Positions 16,116 to 26,631 of a DNA stretch of 64,000 bases are shown here, piece by piece (within the stretch, counting starts at the first letter, position 1; the number at the start of each line of letters is the position of its first letter). Below the pieces are notes generated by a model. The model was not told the origin of the DNA. It was given only the letters and a program-made list of their open reading frames with translations, and ran no database searches. The position numbers and the translations under genes are program-made. This stretch comes from Bordetella genomosp. 11. GTDB lineage: Bacteria; Pseudomonadota; Gammaproteobacteria; Burkholderiales; Burkholderiaceae_B. Where the stretch lies: the NCBI RefSeq assembly GCF_002261215.1, contig NZ_NEVS01000004.1, positions 1,550,001-1,614,000 of the forward strand, in the 5' to 3' direction.

Positions 16116-18902
16116 ATGTATGGCACAAAGAAGTGGCTGAAGGCGACGATCGCACTTAGCGCGTACTCCTGCGGCGGCGCGATGGCCGCCGACCTGACCG
16201 TCTCGTCCGGCGATACGCGGGTGTTCGACAACTCGGCCAGCTTTCCCGGCGGAGTCGACGTCAACGGCGGCACGCTCGTCATCGGCGGCAATGGTGGCGG
16301 AGCGGGTGTCGCGATCGATGGGACGGTGAATGCGAACTCGAGTGGCACCGTCTCGGGCTTCGGTTCGATCAACGGCGACCTCAACGTGACAGGCAACGCC
16401 CGCGTCGCGCCCGGGTATCCCGTCGGCACGCCGACCGGCGTCTCCAACGGCAACCTCGTCGTCAACGGCAACCTATCGATGAACAACGCCGTGTTCGACT
16501 TCGAGACCGGCTTCGCGGGCCCGCCGATTACGCAGTCCGGCACCGGCGACAACATCACTGTCCGGGACAACGTCACCCTTGCCAACACCACATTGAATGT
16601 ATCGGTCAACACGCCGGGAACGACGTTCGGGTATTACCGGATCCTGTCGTACGGCGGCACCTTGAACGGCGGTCTGTCGTTGGGGCCGGTAACCGGGGTC
16701 TCGCAACCCGCCGCCACCATCCAGACGCTGACCGGCGACAAGCAGATCAACCTTATCCTGGGCCCGAACACCACCAACCTGTGGAACGGCAACGGCGTGG
16801 CGTCCGCCACCCGTGCGGGCGGCGGCAGCGGCACCTGGACCGCCACAAGCGCAAACTGGAACAGCCCCAGCAATGCCACCGGGCCCCTGCCCGACGGCGG
16901 CTACGCCATTTTCACCGGCGCGCCCGGCGTGGTCACCGTGGATGGAGGCGCCGGTCCGGTCCGTGCCTCGGGACTTCAGTTCGCCACCGACCGCTATCAC
17001 GTGCAAGGCGCTCCCATTACCTTGGTATCCGGCGGCGGCAGCCCGCCGGCGATCGTCGTCGGCGACGGCACCTATGCCTCCGGCCAGTTCGTCGATACCA
17101 TCGACAACGCCCTGCAAGGCACGAACGGCTTCGTCAAGACCGGCCCGGGATCGATCATCCTGAACGGCGACAGCAGCGGCCTGACGGGTGCCATATTCAT
17201 CGCCGACGGCGCGCTGGAACTCAATGGCAAGTTGAACGGTCCCGTGCTGATCGCCCCCGAAGTCGTGCTGGCGGGCGTCGGCCAATTGGGCAGCACCACC
17301 CTGCAACCCACCGCCGTGCTGTCGCCGGGCAATGACGCATCGCCCATCGGCACGCTAACCATCAACGGCGACCTTACGTTTGCCCAGGGCACCGTCTATC
17401 GCGTCCATGCCGATCCGGCCAGCAGCGCGAGCGACCACATCCACGTCACCGGCATCGCCTACCTGGACGGCAGCGTGGCGCACATCGGCCCCGACGGCAA
17501 CTATGCCCCGCTCACGACCTACAACATCCTGACTGCGGACGGCGGCATACAGGGCCGATTCACCGGCGCCTCGACCGCCTACGCGTTCCTGACCCCCACC
17601 CTTTCCTACGACGCCAGGAACGCATACCTGACGCTGTCGCGCAATGGCGTGCCGATCGGTAGCGTCGGCAATACGGGCAACCAGGGCAACGTGGGTGGAG
17701 CGCTGGACAACGAGGCGCCCGCCGCCGGAAGTGCCAACACGTCGCCCGCAGGCGCGACGGCGGCGAACGGCTCGACGTCGACCGGGATCGGCGGCGCATT
17801 GGCCAACTCCGGCGCGAGCGGCACCGGCGCCAGCCAGGTGGCGGCCGCGGTCCTGACCATGTCGCCGGACGAGGCGCGTTCCGCCCTGAACATGCTTTCC
17901 GGCGAAGCGTACGCCAGCACCGCCAGTGTGCTGCAAAGCCTGGGCGACACCGTTCGCACGCTCCCGATGGCGCACTTGCGCGGCAACCTGGACGCGCCGG
18001 CGACTGCCGGACGGCCGACCGCCCAATTGGGTGCTTCGTCGCCCGATGCCCTTCCGCAAGGCGGCGCGTACCCGGTGTGGGCGCAAGTGTTCGGCAACTG
18101 GCGCACGTTCGCCAGCGACGGCAACGCGTCACGCGTAAGCCAATCGGACGGCGGGCTATTCGTCGGCGGCGACGGCGCCGTGGGCGGCGGCTGGCGACTG
18201 GGCGGTGCGCTCGGCTACACAGGCAGCCATAGCTCGATTGCCAACGTATCGTCACGGACCAATATCGACAGCTATACGGCGACGATATTCGGCGGGAAGA
18301 ACTTCCGCGCCGGTCCCGGCGATTTCCGCTTTACGGCTGGCGCGGCCTACACCTGGCACGACATCGAGACGAAACGCGATGTGGCGGTGGGAAGCCTGAA
18401 TCAGCAGCTGGACGCTTCTTATCACGCCTCGTCGACGCAGGTATTCACCGAACTCGGCTACAACCTGCCGTTGGGCGACGCCTACTCCATCGAACCCTTC
18501 GCGGGCGTGGCGTGGAACCAGTTGCGCACGCGCGGCTTCACGGAGTCGGGCGGTACCGCCGCGCTGCGCGGCAACGGACAAACCGACGACGTGACCAGTA
18601 CCACGCTGGGACTGCGCGGCGCCTGGAAGTTCGAGTCCGGCCGCGCGCCGGGCCGCCTGACCGCCTCGCTGGGCTGGCGCCACGCGATGGGCGATGTGAA
18701 TCCCACCCAGGTGCTGGCATTCGACGGCGGCACGACGTTCTCTGTGGCGGGTGTTCCCATCGCGCGAGACGCCGCCGTGCTGGGACTTGGCGCCGAAATG
18801 ACAATCGCCCGCAATACGACGGCGGGCATCAGCTACGACGCGCAGTTTGGCGGCGGTAACCGCCAGCAGTCGGGGGTGCTCAAGCTGGCCATGCGGTTCT
18901 AG
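16116..18902 (+). CDS. Classical (type Va) autotransporter
   Basis: About 928 residues from the ATG at 16116, chosen because GGAGG lies eight bases upstream and the signal peptide (MYGTKKWLKATIALSAY...AMA) then starts the protein. Residues about 30-530 are a Gly/Asn/Thr-rich repetitive passenger with beta-helix character. A Gly/Ala/Ser-rich linker at about 545-590 leads to the C-terminal 12-strand beta-barrel (about 650-928), which ends in the outer-membrane Phe signature (KLAMRF). The passenger has no protease triad or RGD motif that I can see, so an adhesin or surface-structure role is only inference. Confidence 0.88.
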   Translation: MYGTKKWLKATIALSAYSCGGAMAADLTVSSGDTRVFDNSASFPGGVDVNGGTLVIGGNGGGAGVAIDGTVNANSSGTVSGFGSINGDLNVTGNARVAPGYPVGTPTGVSNGNLVVNGNLSMNNAVFDFETGFAGPPITQSGTGDNITVRDNVTLANTTLNVSVNTPGTTFGYYRILSYGGTLNGGLSLGPVTGVSQPAATIQTLTGDKQINLILGPNTTNLWNGNGVASATRAGGGSGTWTATSANWNSPSNATGPLPDGGYAIFTGAPGVVTVDGGAGPVRASGLQFATDRYHVQGAPITLVSGGGSPPAIVVGDGTYASGQFVDTIDNALQGTNGFVKTGPGSIILNGDSSGLTGAIFIADGALELNGKLNGPVLIAPEVVLAGVGQLGSTTLQPTAVLSPGNDASPIGTLTINGDLTFAQGTVYRVHADPASSASDHIHVTGIAYLDGSVAHIGPDGNYAPLTTYNILTADGGIQGRFTGASTAYAFLTPTLSYDARNAYLTLSRNGVPIGSVGNTGNQGNVGGALDNEAPAAGSANTSPAGATAANGSTSTGIGGALANSGASGTGASQVAAAVLTMSPDEARSALNMLSGEAYASTASVLQSLGDTVRTLPMAHLRGNLDAPATAGRPTAQLGASSPDALPQGGAYPVWAQVFGNWRTFASDGNASRVSQSDGGLFVGGDGAVGGGWRLGGALGYTGSHSSIANVSSRTNIDSYTATIFGGKNFRAGPGDFRFTAGAAYTWHDIETKRDVAVGSLNQQLDASYHASSTQVFTELGYNLPLGDAYSIEPFAGVAWNQLRTRGFTESGGTAALRGNGQTDDVTSTTLGLRGAWKFESGRAPGRLTASLGWRHAMGDVNPTQVLAFDGGTTFSVAGVPIARDAAVLGLGAEMTIARNTTAGISYDAQFGGGNRQQSGVLKLAMRF

Positions 18903-18913
18903 CCCTGTGGAAA

Positions 18914-18942
18914 GCGGCGGCCGGTATTCCACCGGCCGCCGC
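18914..18942 (+). terminator. Strong hairpin after the autotransporter
   Basis: GCGGCGGCCGGT (18914-18925) and ACCGGCCGCCGC (18931-18942) form a perfect 12-base-pair stem around a five-base loop, 11 bases after the autotransporter stop. There is no U-tract, but the stem is the strongest in the window and lies where a terminator is expected. Confidence 0.6.
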
Positions 18943-19020
18943 GCCGAAGAATGCGGGACACGGATTCCGCGCGATGGTGCGGGATAATGGCCATCATTTC
19001 CGTTGCGGTTCCGGCGCATC

Positions 19021-19695
19021 ATGCGGCTACTCATCATTGAAGACGAACACAAGCTTGCGGATCACCTTCGAAAAGGCCTGTCCGAGCAGAACTACCAGGT
19101 GACGGTCGTTCGTGACGGGCTGGCCGGGCGCCGGGAGGCGCTCGCCGGCGGATACGACCTGATCATCCTGGACGTGATGCTGCCCGGGCTCGACGGTTTC
19201 GGAGTCCTGGCCGACGTACGCCAGGCGGGCAACACACCGGTGCTGATGCTGACGGCCCGCGACAAAGTCGAGGACCGTGTCAGGGGGCTGGAAGGCGGCG
19301 CGGACGATTACCTGGTCAAGCCCTTCGCGTTCTCGGAGTTGCTGGCCCGGGTGCACGCATTGCTGCGACGCGGCCGCAGCCACGAAGCGACGTTGATGAA
19401 ACTGGCGGACCTGGAGCTGGACGTCCTGCGGCGCAAGGCGCAGCGCGGCGGCACGCGCCTGGATCTGACCGCCAAGGAGTACGTGTTGCTGTCGCTGATG
19501 CTGCGCCGCCAGGGCGAAGTCGTATCCCGCGCGACGCTTGCCGAGCAGGTCTGGGATATGCACTTTGACAGCGACACGAACGTCATCGAGGTGGCCGTGC
19601 GCCGCCTGCGCGCCAAACTGGATGATCCGTTCGAGGTCAAGCTGCTTCACACGGTGCGCGGCCAGGGCTATGTACTGAAGCACGGCGACGCATGA
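19021..19695 (+). CDS. copR: OmpR-family response regulator, copper type
   Basis: The 224-residue protein has an N-terminal receiver domain with phosphoacceptor Asp51 (IILDVMLPG), a conserved lysine in DDYLVKPF, and a C-terminal winged helix DNA-binding domain (about residues 125-220) ending in RGQGYVL. It overlaps the sensor kinase by four bases. The pair converges on copABCD, which makes copper the likely signal. A matching CopR-type box is found upstream of copA at 25458-25472. Confidence 0.85.
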   Translation: MRLLIIEDEHKLADHLRKGLSEQNYQVTVVRDGLAGRREALAGGYDLIILDVMLPGLDGFGVLADVRQAGNTPVLMLTARDKVEDRVRGLEGGADDYLVKPFAFSELLARVHALLRRGRSHEATLMKLADLELDVLRRKAQRGGTRLDLTAKEYVLLSLMLRRQGEVVSRATLAEQVWDMHFDSDTNVIEVAVRRLRAKLDDPFEVKLLHTVRGQGYVLKHGDA

Positions 19696-21122
19696 AGCCC
19701 CCCCGCGTCACTTCCATCAGCGGCCGCCTCACCTTGTTCCTGGCGGCCATCGCGCTCTGCGTATCCAGCATCGCGGGATACACGCTTTTTCTTGCGCTGA
19801 AATACGAGGTGCAACGCCGCGAAATGGCCGAGGTCGCGGGCAAGCTGGAGCTGATCGACCATTTGATCGGCATGCAGAGCACGCCGGAAGAGCTGGGGAC
19901 GCTGAAAGGCACCCTGGACAACATCCTGGTTGGCCATCCCAACCTGAAAGTCTGGCTCATGGATACGGACGGCCGGGTGCTGTATGGCGACGTCCCTCCG
20001 CGATCGATACAGCCCTCGCGCGGGCGCGAGGTGCTTCTGGAAACCGCGACCGGAGCGCGGATGCGGGCGTTGCAGGTGCCGGTGCGGTCGCAGGCGGCCC
20101 CCGATGCCCTGCTCACGGTCGCCATCGATACACAGCCCAGCGCGGATTTCCTGTATGGATTTGCCTCGGTTCTCGCGGCGATCTGCGTGTTCTGGGTCGG
20201 GGCCTCCGCCCTGCTGGGCGCCTGGGCGGTTCGCCGCAGCCTGGCACCGGTACACCGGCTTTCCCACCAGGCCGCGCGCGTCCAGCCCGAACAATTGGAC
20301 TTGAGGTTGCCGGTGCAGGGAATAGACCGGGAGCTACGCGAATTGTCCATTGCCTTCAACAGCACCCTGGATCGATTGCAGGCGGCGTATCGGCAACTGG
20401 AGGGCTTCAACGCCGATGTGGCGCACGAGCTTCGTACCCCATTGGCGACCCTGATCAACGGGACCGAGATAGTCCTGGCATCGGACCGCTCCAATGATGA
20501 GCTACGCGAAGTCCTGGAATCCAATCTGGAGGAACTGGTGGGCCTGAAGGCCCTGATCAACGACATGCTGTTCCTGGCGCGCGCGGACGGCGGGGAACTC
20601 GCCCGGGACCTGAGGGAGGTCCAGATCGCCGCCGAGATCCGCCATGTCGCCGACTATCATGAAGCCGCGCTGCAAGAGGCAGGTCTGACCTTGCGCCAGG
20701 CAGGCGATGCACGGGTGCGGGCCAACCCGCGATTGCTGCGCCGCGCGCTCTCGAACCTGATCGCCAACGCGATCAAGGCGTCACCCGCGCACACAGCGCT
20801 GGAAATTACCTGCATGGAATCGCTGACGGACGTCGAGATCCGGGTCGTCAACGCCGGCGAGGCCATCCCGCCAAACGCCCTGCCCAGGATTTTCGACCGC
20901 TTCTATCGGGTGGACGATGCGCGTACCGGTCGCTCCGAAGGGCATGGCCTGGGCTTGGCCATCGTGCGCGCCATCGCGCGGATGCACGGCGGCCGTGTCT
21001 TCGCCCACTCCGAAGCGGGCCGCACCATCGTCGGCTTCACGCTATCGCGCCTTCGCCCGTCCACGCCGGCGCGGACCGGCGACCCGGACAGCGCCGCTGC
21101 CCTCGCGCAGCCGCGGATCTGA
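19692..21122 (+). CDS. copS: Heavy-metal sensor histidine kinase
   Basis: The 476-residue inner-membrane kinase has a first membrane segment near residues 15-35, a periplasmic loop, a second segment near 155-180, a HAMP linker, the phosphoacceptor His245 ([12 protein letters not shown]) and a C-terminal ATPase domain with N, G1 and G2 boxes (GHGLGLAI). The layout matches CusS/CopS kinases. Its ATGA overlap with copR makes them one unit. Its stop codon directly abuts the stop of the convergent copD gene with no base between. Confidence 0.85.
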   Translation: MKPPRVTSISGRLTLFLAAIALCVSSIAGYTLFLALKYEVQRREMAEVAGKLELIDHLIGMQSTPEELGTLKGTLDNILVGHPNLKVWLMDTDGRVLYGDVPPRSIQPSRGREVLLETATGARMRALQVPVRSQAAPDALLTVAIDTQPSADFLYGFASVLAAICVFWVGASALLGAWAVRRSLAPVHRLSHQAARVQPEQLDLRLPVQGIDRELRELSIAFNSTLDRLQAAYRQLEGFNADVAHELRTPLATLINGTEIVLASDRSNDELREVLESNLEELVGLKALINDMLFLARADGGELARDLREVQIAAEIRHVADYHEAALQEAGLTLRQAGDARVRANPRLLRRALSNLIANAIKASPAHTALEITCMESLTDVEIRVVNAGEAIPPNALPRIFDRFYRVDDARTGRSEGHGLGLAIVRAIARMHGGRVFAHSEAGRTIVGFTLSRLRPSTPARTGDPDSAAALAQPRI

Positions 21123-22067
21123 CTACGGCAATGGCGACGTCATGGCCTGGGACGGGTCCAGCGTACCGAGCCAGGCAACGGCTGCCAGGATCAGGAGCGC
21201 CGCGCTGGTTTCCAACGCCACGCTTCTGCGCAGCGCGGACAGCGCCGCGGCCGGGTGCCCGGCACCCAGCGTGCGCGCCAACATCGGCGTCAGGCGATAC
21301 CGGTTTGCCGCGGCAAGCGCCAGCATGAGCGCGAACAGGGCCAGTTTCGCGAGCAACAGCAGGCCGTATTGCGTCGAGATCAGGCCGGAAACCCGCGGGC
21401 CCGCAATCAGAAGGTAGTTCGCCACCCCGGTCACCACCAGGGCAAGGACGATGGCGGTGCCGATCCACGCAAAGCGCGATAGTCCCGCTTGCAGCCTGCG
21501 CAGTTGCAGGGGCGACGCCGGTTGACCGGGGCGCAGCAGCAGGGCAAACGTCGCCAGCGCGCCGATCCACGCGGCCGCGGCGATCAGATGCACGATGTCG
21601 GCCGTGAAATGCAGATACCGACGTCCGCCTTCGTCCATCGCCCCGTGGCCGCTCCAGGCGATGGTCCCGAGCGACACCAGGCCGGGAGCGGCCGCGAGCG
21701 TCAGCCATCCTGCCCGCCGCTGCCGACCGAACACGGCCAGCACGCCGACGAGCATCAACGACACCATGCGCACGGCCCAGGCGATCCCGAGGTCGGTGGC
21801 GGTAATCATCATGGAAAAGATATGGCGACCCAATTCGTCCAGGCTGGAAGCGCCGCTCATGACCATCGCCAGCATCACCATATGGCACAGCGACAGGCCC
21901 AGGCCAGCGCCCGTCGCGGCCATCAGCAGCCCGCGCAGTCCGATCGCCGTCGCGACCTGGCCGGATTCCCTGGGAAAACCCACCATGCAGATCAGCGGCA
22001 GGCCCGCGAGCAGGGTCAGGTCCAGGTACAGCGCGAAGCGAAGAAAGACGTTAAGGCCGTCTTCCAT
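21123..22067 (-). CDS. copD: Copper resistance inner-membrane protein
   Basis: The 314-residue protein is mostly hydrophobic, with about eight membrane segments, as in the CopD/YcnJ family. His- and Met-containing stretches within the membrane part (SLCHMVMLAMVM, DIVHLIAAAAWIG) fit copper transfer. It starts four bases after the copC stop and ends copABCD. With CopC it is thought to move copper across the inner membrane. Confidence 0.85.
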   Translation of the reverse strand: MEDGLNVFLRFALYLDLTLLAGLPLICMVGFPRESGQVATAIGLRGLLMAATGAGLGLSLCHMVMLAMVMSGASSLDELGRHIFSMMITATDLGIAWAVRMVSLMLVGVLAVFGRQRRAGWLTLAAAPGLVSLGTIAWSGHGAMDEGGRRYLHFTADIVHLIAAAAWIGALATFALLLRPGQPASPLQLRRLQAGLSRFAWIGTAIVLALVVTGVANYLLIAGPRVSGLISTQYGLLLLAKLALFALMLALAAANRYRLTPMLARTLGAGHPAAALSALRRSVALETSAALLILAAVAWLGTLDPSQAMTSPLP

Positions 22068-22071
22068 CGAC

Positions 22072-22458
22072 CTACTTCACCTGGAAGGAGAAGCTTCCGG
22101 TCACAGGATGCGTATCCGAGGAAACCGCGCGCCACTCCACGCGATAGGTCCCGGCCGGCAGGGGCTGCGCCGGCGTGATGATCATCACCTTGGGATCGTC
22201 GCTGCCGGAGACCCGCGCTCCCATGGCCATCGGGGCATGTGCCCCCATGCCAGGCATCGCCGTCATCATCAGCTTCGCGCCCGAGAACTGGGTCACGAGC
22301 GATTCGGAGAAATGCAGCTCGATCTGCTTGGGCGCGGGGCCCTGCGCCTGCGCCTGCGGCGAGCTGGAAACGAGCTTGGCATGCGCCTGGGCCGGATTGC
22401 CGGCGATGAGGCCCGCGATAAGCACGACGGCGCTGAAGGTATTGCGAACGATAGCCAT
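22072..22458 (-). CDS. copC: Periplasmic copper-binding protein
   Basis: From the ATG at 22458 the product is 128 residues with a cleavable signal peptide ending ...NPAQA. The mature protein begins HAKLVSSSP, where the N-terminal histidine is the known Cu(II) ligand of CopC, and has a Met-rich loop (MMTAMPGMGAHAPMAMG) for Cu(I), with a C-terminal DTHPVTGSFSFQV segment. Upstream in-frame codons exist but would bury the signal peptide. It is the third gene of copABCD. Confidence 0.9.
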   Translation of the reverse strand: MAIVRNTFSAVVLIAGLIAGNPAQAHAKLVSSSPQAQAQGPAPKQIELHFSESLVTQFSGAKLMMTAMPGMGAHAPMAMGARVSGSDDPKVMIITPAQPLPAGTYRVEWRAVSSDTHPVTGSFSFQVK

Positions 22459-22560
22459 GGTTCGGATTTGAATATAAGGAATGAAACAAGAAAGAAAGCG
22501 GCAGAACGCGGCAGCGGACCGATGGAGATACAGCTTAGCCTGTAGACCCCCCACCATCGG

Positions 22561-23376
22561 TCAGAACCACATGCGTACGCCGGCCAGGAACCGGGTTTCG
22601 TTGCGGCTGCCGCCGTCGGCGCGCACGAAATCCGCGGTGTTGCCGTACGAGCGATTCCAGGTAACCCCGATATACGGGGCGAATTCGCGCCGGATCTCGT
22701 AGCGCAGGCGCAAGCCCACCTCTGAATTCCCCAGGCCGGCGCCCATTTGCCGGCCCGGGTCGTTTTTCCCGTAGAAGTTGATTTCGGCCATCGGCTGCAG
22801 GATCAGCCGGTTGGTGATGAGTATGTCGTACTCCCCTTTCAGGCGCAGCGAGGTCTGGCCGCTGTCGCCCACAAAGCCGGTGATCTCCGATTCGAAGTTA
22901 TACAGCGCCTGGCCCTGGATGCCGAAGGCGGCCCAGGTCTGCGAGGGCCCGGGTTTGAAGTCCTGGCGCACACCGCCGACCAGATCCCACCAGGGCGTGA
23001 TGGAATGGCCCCATAGTGCCTGCGCTTCCGCATGTTCCAGCTTGCCATTGGTACGCTCCCCTTCCGAGCGCAGCCAAAGCCGGTCGACGTCGCCGCCCAC
23101 CCAGCCGGTGAAGTCCCAGTTCAGGGCGCTTCCGTCCTTGGCATCCTGCCACTCCAGCTCGTCGAACAGGAACTGGTAATTGATTCCCTTGTCGTGGACC
23201 ACATGCCCGCCGGAGTCGAACGCCGCGGCCTTGCGATCGGCATCGGTCAGCACGGGGATGGGCGTCCGGCTTTGTGTCGGGCTGTCGGACTGCGCCGATG
23301 CCGCGCCCGGGACGACGGCGGCAAGCGCGGCAGCCATGGCGGTCGCGAGGCCGGCTTTACGGCAGATCGTCACCAT
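22561..23376 (-). CDS. copB: Copper resistance outer-membrane protein
   Basis: The 271-residue product from the ATG at 23376 has a signal peptide (ending ...AASAQS) and a beta-barrel body typical of CopB, including [26 protein letters not shown] and the C-terminal aromatic end (FLAGVRMWF). Unlike many CopB proteins it lacks a long Met/His-rich N-terminal extension; in this operon that feature is in CopA. It follows copA by 11 bases. Confidence 0.88.
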   Translation of the reverse strand: MVTICRKAGLATAMAAALAAVVPGAASAQSDSPTQSRTPIPVLTDADRKAAAFDSGGHVVHDKGINYQFLFDELEWQDAKDGSALNWDFTGWVGGDVDRLWLRSEGERTNGKLEHAEAQALWGHSITPWWDLVGGVRQDFKPGPSQTWAAFGIQGQALYNFESEITGFVGDSGQTSLRLKGEYDILITNRLILQPMAEINFYGKNDPGRQMGAGLGNSEVGLRLRYEIRREFAPYIGVTWNRSYGNTADFVRADGGSRNETRFLAGVRMWF

Positions 23377-23387
23377 TCCGATGTCCT

Positions 23388-25331
23388 TCACTCTTGCACC
23401 CGCACTTCGCGAAACATGCCCATCTCCATGTGATAAAGGAGATGGCAATGGTAGGCCCATCGGCCCAGCGCGTCGGCCGTGACGCGGTAGCTGCGCCTGG
23501 AACCGGGCGGCATGTCGATGGTGTGCTTGCGTACCATGAAGCGGCCCTGCTCGTCCTCCAGGTCGCTCCACATCCCGTGCAGGTGGATCGGGTGGCTCAT
23601 CATCGTGTCGTTCACCAGCACGATCCGGACGCGCTCGCCGTACTTCAGCGGAATGGGTTTGGCGTCCGAAAACTTGACGCCGTCGAATGACCACGCGAAC
23701 TTCTCCATATGGCCTGTCAGGTGCAGTTCTATCGTGCGGCCCGGTTCGCGCCCATCGGGGTCCTCGAATGTGCTGTGCAGATCCGCATAAGTCAGTACGC
23801 GCCGGCCGTTTTCACGCAGTCCGATGCCGGGATCGTCCAACTTGGGCACAGGATCCATGGCCTGCATGTCGACCAGCGGATTGCCATTCTCCGTTGGCGG
23901 ATGGGCCTGCATATCGCCCATGCCGTTCATTTGCCCGTGATCCATGCCTTGCATCTGGCCACCGTCCATGCCTTGCATCTGGCCGCCATCCATGCTCTGC
24001 ATCTGGCCACCGTCCATGCTTTGCATCTGGCCACCGTCCATGCTCTGCATCTGGCCACCGTCCATGCTCTGCATCTGGCCGCCGTCCATGCTCTGCATCT
24101 GGCCGCCATCCATACTTTGCATCTGGCTGCCGCCCTCCGCGCCCGACCCCTTGCCGTGGTCCATGCCCGCCATCTCGGTGCCCGTCATGCCTTGCATGGC
24201 GCCGTGGTCCATGCCTCCCATGCCCATATCGTCCATGGTCAGCAAGGGACGGGCATCCATGGGCGGCACAGGCGCGGCCCGTCCTTCGGCGATGGCCAAT
24301 GTGCCCCTGGCGTAGCCGGTACGGTCCATGGACTGCGCGAAAATGGTGTATGCGTCTTCCCCGGCGGGCTCGACCAATACGTCGAAGGTTTCCGCCACGG
24401 CGATCCGGAACTCGTCCACGCTTACCGGCTTGACATACTGACCGTCGGCGGCGACCACCGTCATCTTTAAGCCGGGAATGCGAACATCGAAATAGCTCAT
24501 CGAAGAGCCATTGATAAAACGCAGGCGAACGCGTTCGCCGCGCCGGAAGATACCCGTCCAGCCTGGCTCCGGCGCCCTGCCATTCATCAGATAGGTATAG
24601 GTGTAGCCGCTGACGTCGGCCAGGTCCGTCGGGTTCATCCGCATTTCGGCCCACATCATCCGATCGTCGACGGTGGCCCCCCAGCCCTTGGATCTGACGT
24701 CATGGACAAAGTCCACGAGCGTGCGCTTATGAAAGTTGTAGTAGTCGGATTGTTTCTTCAGCTTCCGGGCAATGTTTTCGGGATCTTCGTCCGTCCAGTC
24801 GGACAGCATGACCACGTAGTCCCGGTCGTAGGTAAAGGGCTCCGGATCCTTTGCCTGGATGACCAGCGGACCATATACGCCGGACTGTTCCTGGAAGCCC
24901 GAATGGCTGTGATACCAGTAGGTGCCGTTTTGCCTGACCTTGAACTGATAAACGTACATGCCGCCCGGCTCGATGCCGTGAAAGCTCAGGCCGGGCACGC
25001 CGTCCATATTGGCCGGCAGGACAATGCCGTGCCAGTGGATCGACGTGGTTGCGCGAAACCGGTTGCGCACGCGCAGGGTGACCGTATCGCCTTCGCGCCA
25101 GCGCAGTATGGGGCCCGGTATGCCGCCATTCACGGTAAGCGCCGTCCGCCGCGTACCGGTGAAATCGACGCTGGCCTCTTCAACGGAAAGGTCGAACCGC
25201 GTGCCTGCCAATACGCCGGGTTCGCCGATGCTATCGACCGCCGCCGACGCGCGGCCCAGGCCCATACCGCTTAACAGCGCGCCCGCCCCGAGCGCCTTCA
25301 CGAAAGTCCGCCTTGAATTCGGCCCCGGCAT
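23388..25331 (-). CDS. copA: Periplasmic multicopper oxidase with Met-rich repeats
   Basis: About 647 residues from the ATG at 25331, which puts the Tat signal ([13 protein letters not shown]) at the N-terminus. Three cupredoxin domains and the type 1/2/3 copper motifs HWHG, HSHSG, HPIHLHG and [12 protein letters not shown] are present. Between the second and third domain, about residues 385-490, lies a Met-rich insert including eight tandem octapeptides of the form QMQ(S/G)MDGG, encoded by 24-base repeats at 23941-24132. Such Met-rich stretches bind Cu(I) in CopA and CueO. It heads copABCD and oxidises or sequesters periplasmic copper. Confidence 0.93.
   Translation of the reverse strand: MPGPNSRRTFVKALGAGALLSGMGLGRASAAVDSIGEPGVLAGTRFDLSVEEASVDFTGTRRTALTVNGGIPGPILRWREGDTVTLRVRNRFRATTSIHWHGIVLPANMDGVPGLSFHGIEPGGMYVYQFKVRQNGTYWYHSHSGFQEQSGVYGPLVIQAKDPEPFTYDRDYVVMLSDWTDEDPENIARKLKKQSDYYNFHKRTLVDFVHDVRSKGWGATVDDRMMWAEMRMNPTDLADVSGYTYTYLMNGRAPEPGWTGIFRRGERVRLRFINGSSMSYFDVRIPGLKMTVVAADGQYVKPVSVDEFRIAVAETFDVLVEPAGEDAYTIFAQSMDRTGYARGTLAIAEGRAAPVPPMDARPLLTMDDMGMGGMDHGAMQGMTGTEMAGMDHGKGSGAEGGSQMQSMDGGQMQSMDGGQMQSMDGGQMQSMDGGQMQSMDGGQMQSMDGGQMQGMDGGQMQGMDHGQMNGMGDMQAHPPTENGNPLVDMQAMDPVPKLDDPGIGLRENGRRVLTYADLHSTFEDPDGREPGRTIELHLTGHMEKFAWSFDGVKFSDAKPIPLKYGERVRIVLVNDTMMSHPIHLHGMWSDLEDEQGRFMVRKHTIDMPPGSRRSYRVTADALGRWAYHCHLLYHMEMGMFREVRVQE
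23941..24132 (-). repeat. Eight 24-base tandem repeats inside copA
   Basis: Eight exact-length units encode QMQ-S/G-MDGG octapeptides. The six N-terminal units carry Ser and the last two carry Gly, and the units differ by only one to three mostly silent bases, which suggests recent expansion by slippage or recombination. Confidence 0.9.
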
Positions 25332-25642
25332 AAGGTTCCCACAAAGCGACCGCACGCTGCCTTGCCGGGCCCATCCCTGCACATGGCGCCTGCCGTTCAC
25401 GCGGCTGTGGCGGTCAATGTCACGAGGAAGATGGTGCCATATCGGTGGCGGCGCATGATTACATTTATGTCAGGATAGGGACCGCCGCCGGCTCCCCCCC
25501 ACCGGGCGTTCGACGGTTATTCGCGAAGACGATAACTGTGGGTTACAGACGATATTGGACCGCGCGTCCGCCAGCTCCTACAGTCCAGCTGCACGTCGCC
25601 ATTCAGAACATAAGACCGCATCGCGGCTCCGAGGAGACACAA
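25332..25642. other. Divergent region between copA and a Bug receptor
   Basis: About 311 bases carrying the promoters of the two divergent genes. It holds the candidate CopR box described separately and a GAGGAG ribosome site for the + strand gene. No other structure is evident. Confidence 0.4.
25458..25472 (-). promoter_or_regulatory. Candidate CopR box upstream of copABCD
   Basis: Read on the minus strand the site is TGACATAAATGTAAT, which fits the TGACA-N5-GTNAT pattern I recall for pseudomonad CopR sites and is a near-perfect inverted repeat. It lies about 130 bases before the copA start, in an AT-rich patch. Confidence 0.5.
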
Positions 25643-26614
25643 ATGAAAATAGCAGGATTGACGGGAATGCTGGTTGCCGCCGCGCTTGCAGCCATGCCCC
25701 TGGCGTCGATGGCGCAGGCCTATCCGGATAGGCCCATCACCGTGGTGGTTCCGTACACGCCCGGCGGTTCGGTCGACACGGTCGCGCGGATCGTGACGGC
25801 TCAGTTGCAGAAGGAATTGGGCCAGCCGGTCATCGTCGAAAACAAGCCAGGCGCCTCGGGCATGATCGGATCCGAGCATGTGGCGCGCGCCAATCCCGAC
25901 GGTTACACGCTGCTGCTGCATGCCTCCAGCCAGATCTACCTGCCGCTGGTCGATACCCATGCGAAATACGATGCGCTGAAGGACTTTACGCCCATCGCCC
26001 GCATCGGGACGGTACCGTTGCTGGTGGTCACCAAGCCCGGCTCGCCGTTCAACACGCTGAAGGACTTGCAGGAACATGCAAGAAAAAGCGGCGAGCATCT
26101 GACTTGGGCGACCTCCGGTTATGGGACTTCCAGCCATCTTACGGAGGAGATGCTCAACCGCGATCTGAAATTGAATATGCAGATCATCTCCTATCGCGGC
26201 GCCGTTCCGCAGCTGACAGATGTCATGGCGGGACACGTCACTGCGGCGGTTTCCCCCATGCCCGGGGTCTACCCGTTCGTGCAATCAGGCAAGCTCAAGG
26301 CACTGGCGATCACCAGTTCGACGCGGGCGGATAAGCTCCCGAATGTTCCGACCGTGGCGGAAAGCGGCGTGGAAGGGTTTGAGTTTTCATCTTGGTATGG
26401 GATCTGGGGACCGGCCGGCCTGCCCGATGCCATCGTGAAAAAACTGTCCGCCGCAATCGGCAAGGCGACCCACGCCCCGCAAGCCACGCAGACCTTCGAC
26501 GCGATGATGTTCAACGTCGTGGACAGTTCCCCCGGCGACCTGGCACGTGTGCAGCAGGACGAGCACGACAAGGTATCGAAGCTCGCGAAGGAAGCCCATA
26601 TCCAGATCAACTAG
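25643..26614 (+). CDS. Bug-type (TTT) periplasmic solute receptor
   Basis: The 323-residue product from the ATG at 25643 (GAGGAG upstream) has a signal peptide ending ASMAQA and the TctC/Bug hallmarks YPDRPITVVVPYTPGGSVD, VENKPGASG and the pocket-lining NPDGYTLL segment. Such receptors bind carboxylates or other small molecules for tripartite transporters or signalling. No TctA/TctB membrane subunits are nearby, the usual orphan state in Bordetella-like genomes. It is followed 17 bases later by an alpha/beta-hydrolase-fold gene. Confidence 0.9.
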   Translation: MKIAGLTGMLVAAALAAMPLASMAQAYPDRPITVVVPYTPGGSVDTVARIVTAQLQKELGQPVIVENKPGASGMIGSEHVARANPDGYTLLLHASSQIYLPLVDTHAKYDALKDFTPIARIGTVPLLVVTKPGSPFNTLKDLQEHARKSGEHLTWATSGYGTSSHLTEEMLNRDLKLNMQIISYRGAVPQLTDVMAGHVTAAVSPMPGVYPFVQSGKLKALAITSSTRADKLPNVPTVAESGVEGFEFSSWYGIWGPAGLPDAIVKKLSAAIGKATHAPQATQTFDAMMFNVVDSSPGDLARVQQDEHDKVSKLAKEAHIQIN

Positions 26615-26631
26615 GGGGTGAACAGGCAGGC

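Noticed and set aside
23941..24132. Possible CRISPR array (regular 24-base periodicity)
   Set aside because: The units are adjacent with no spacers and encode an in-frame octapeptide repeat in CopA.
23709..24470. A plus-strand frame with repeating His-Ala-Leu-His-Leu units
   Set aside because: It is the antisense reading of the copA octapeptide repeats and has no start or domain support.
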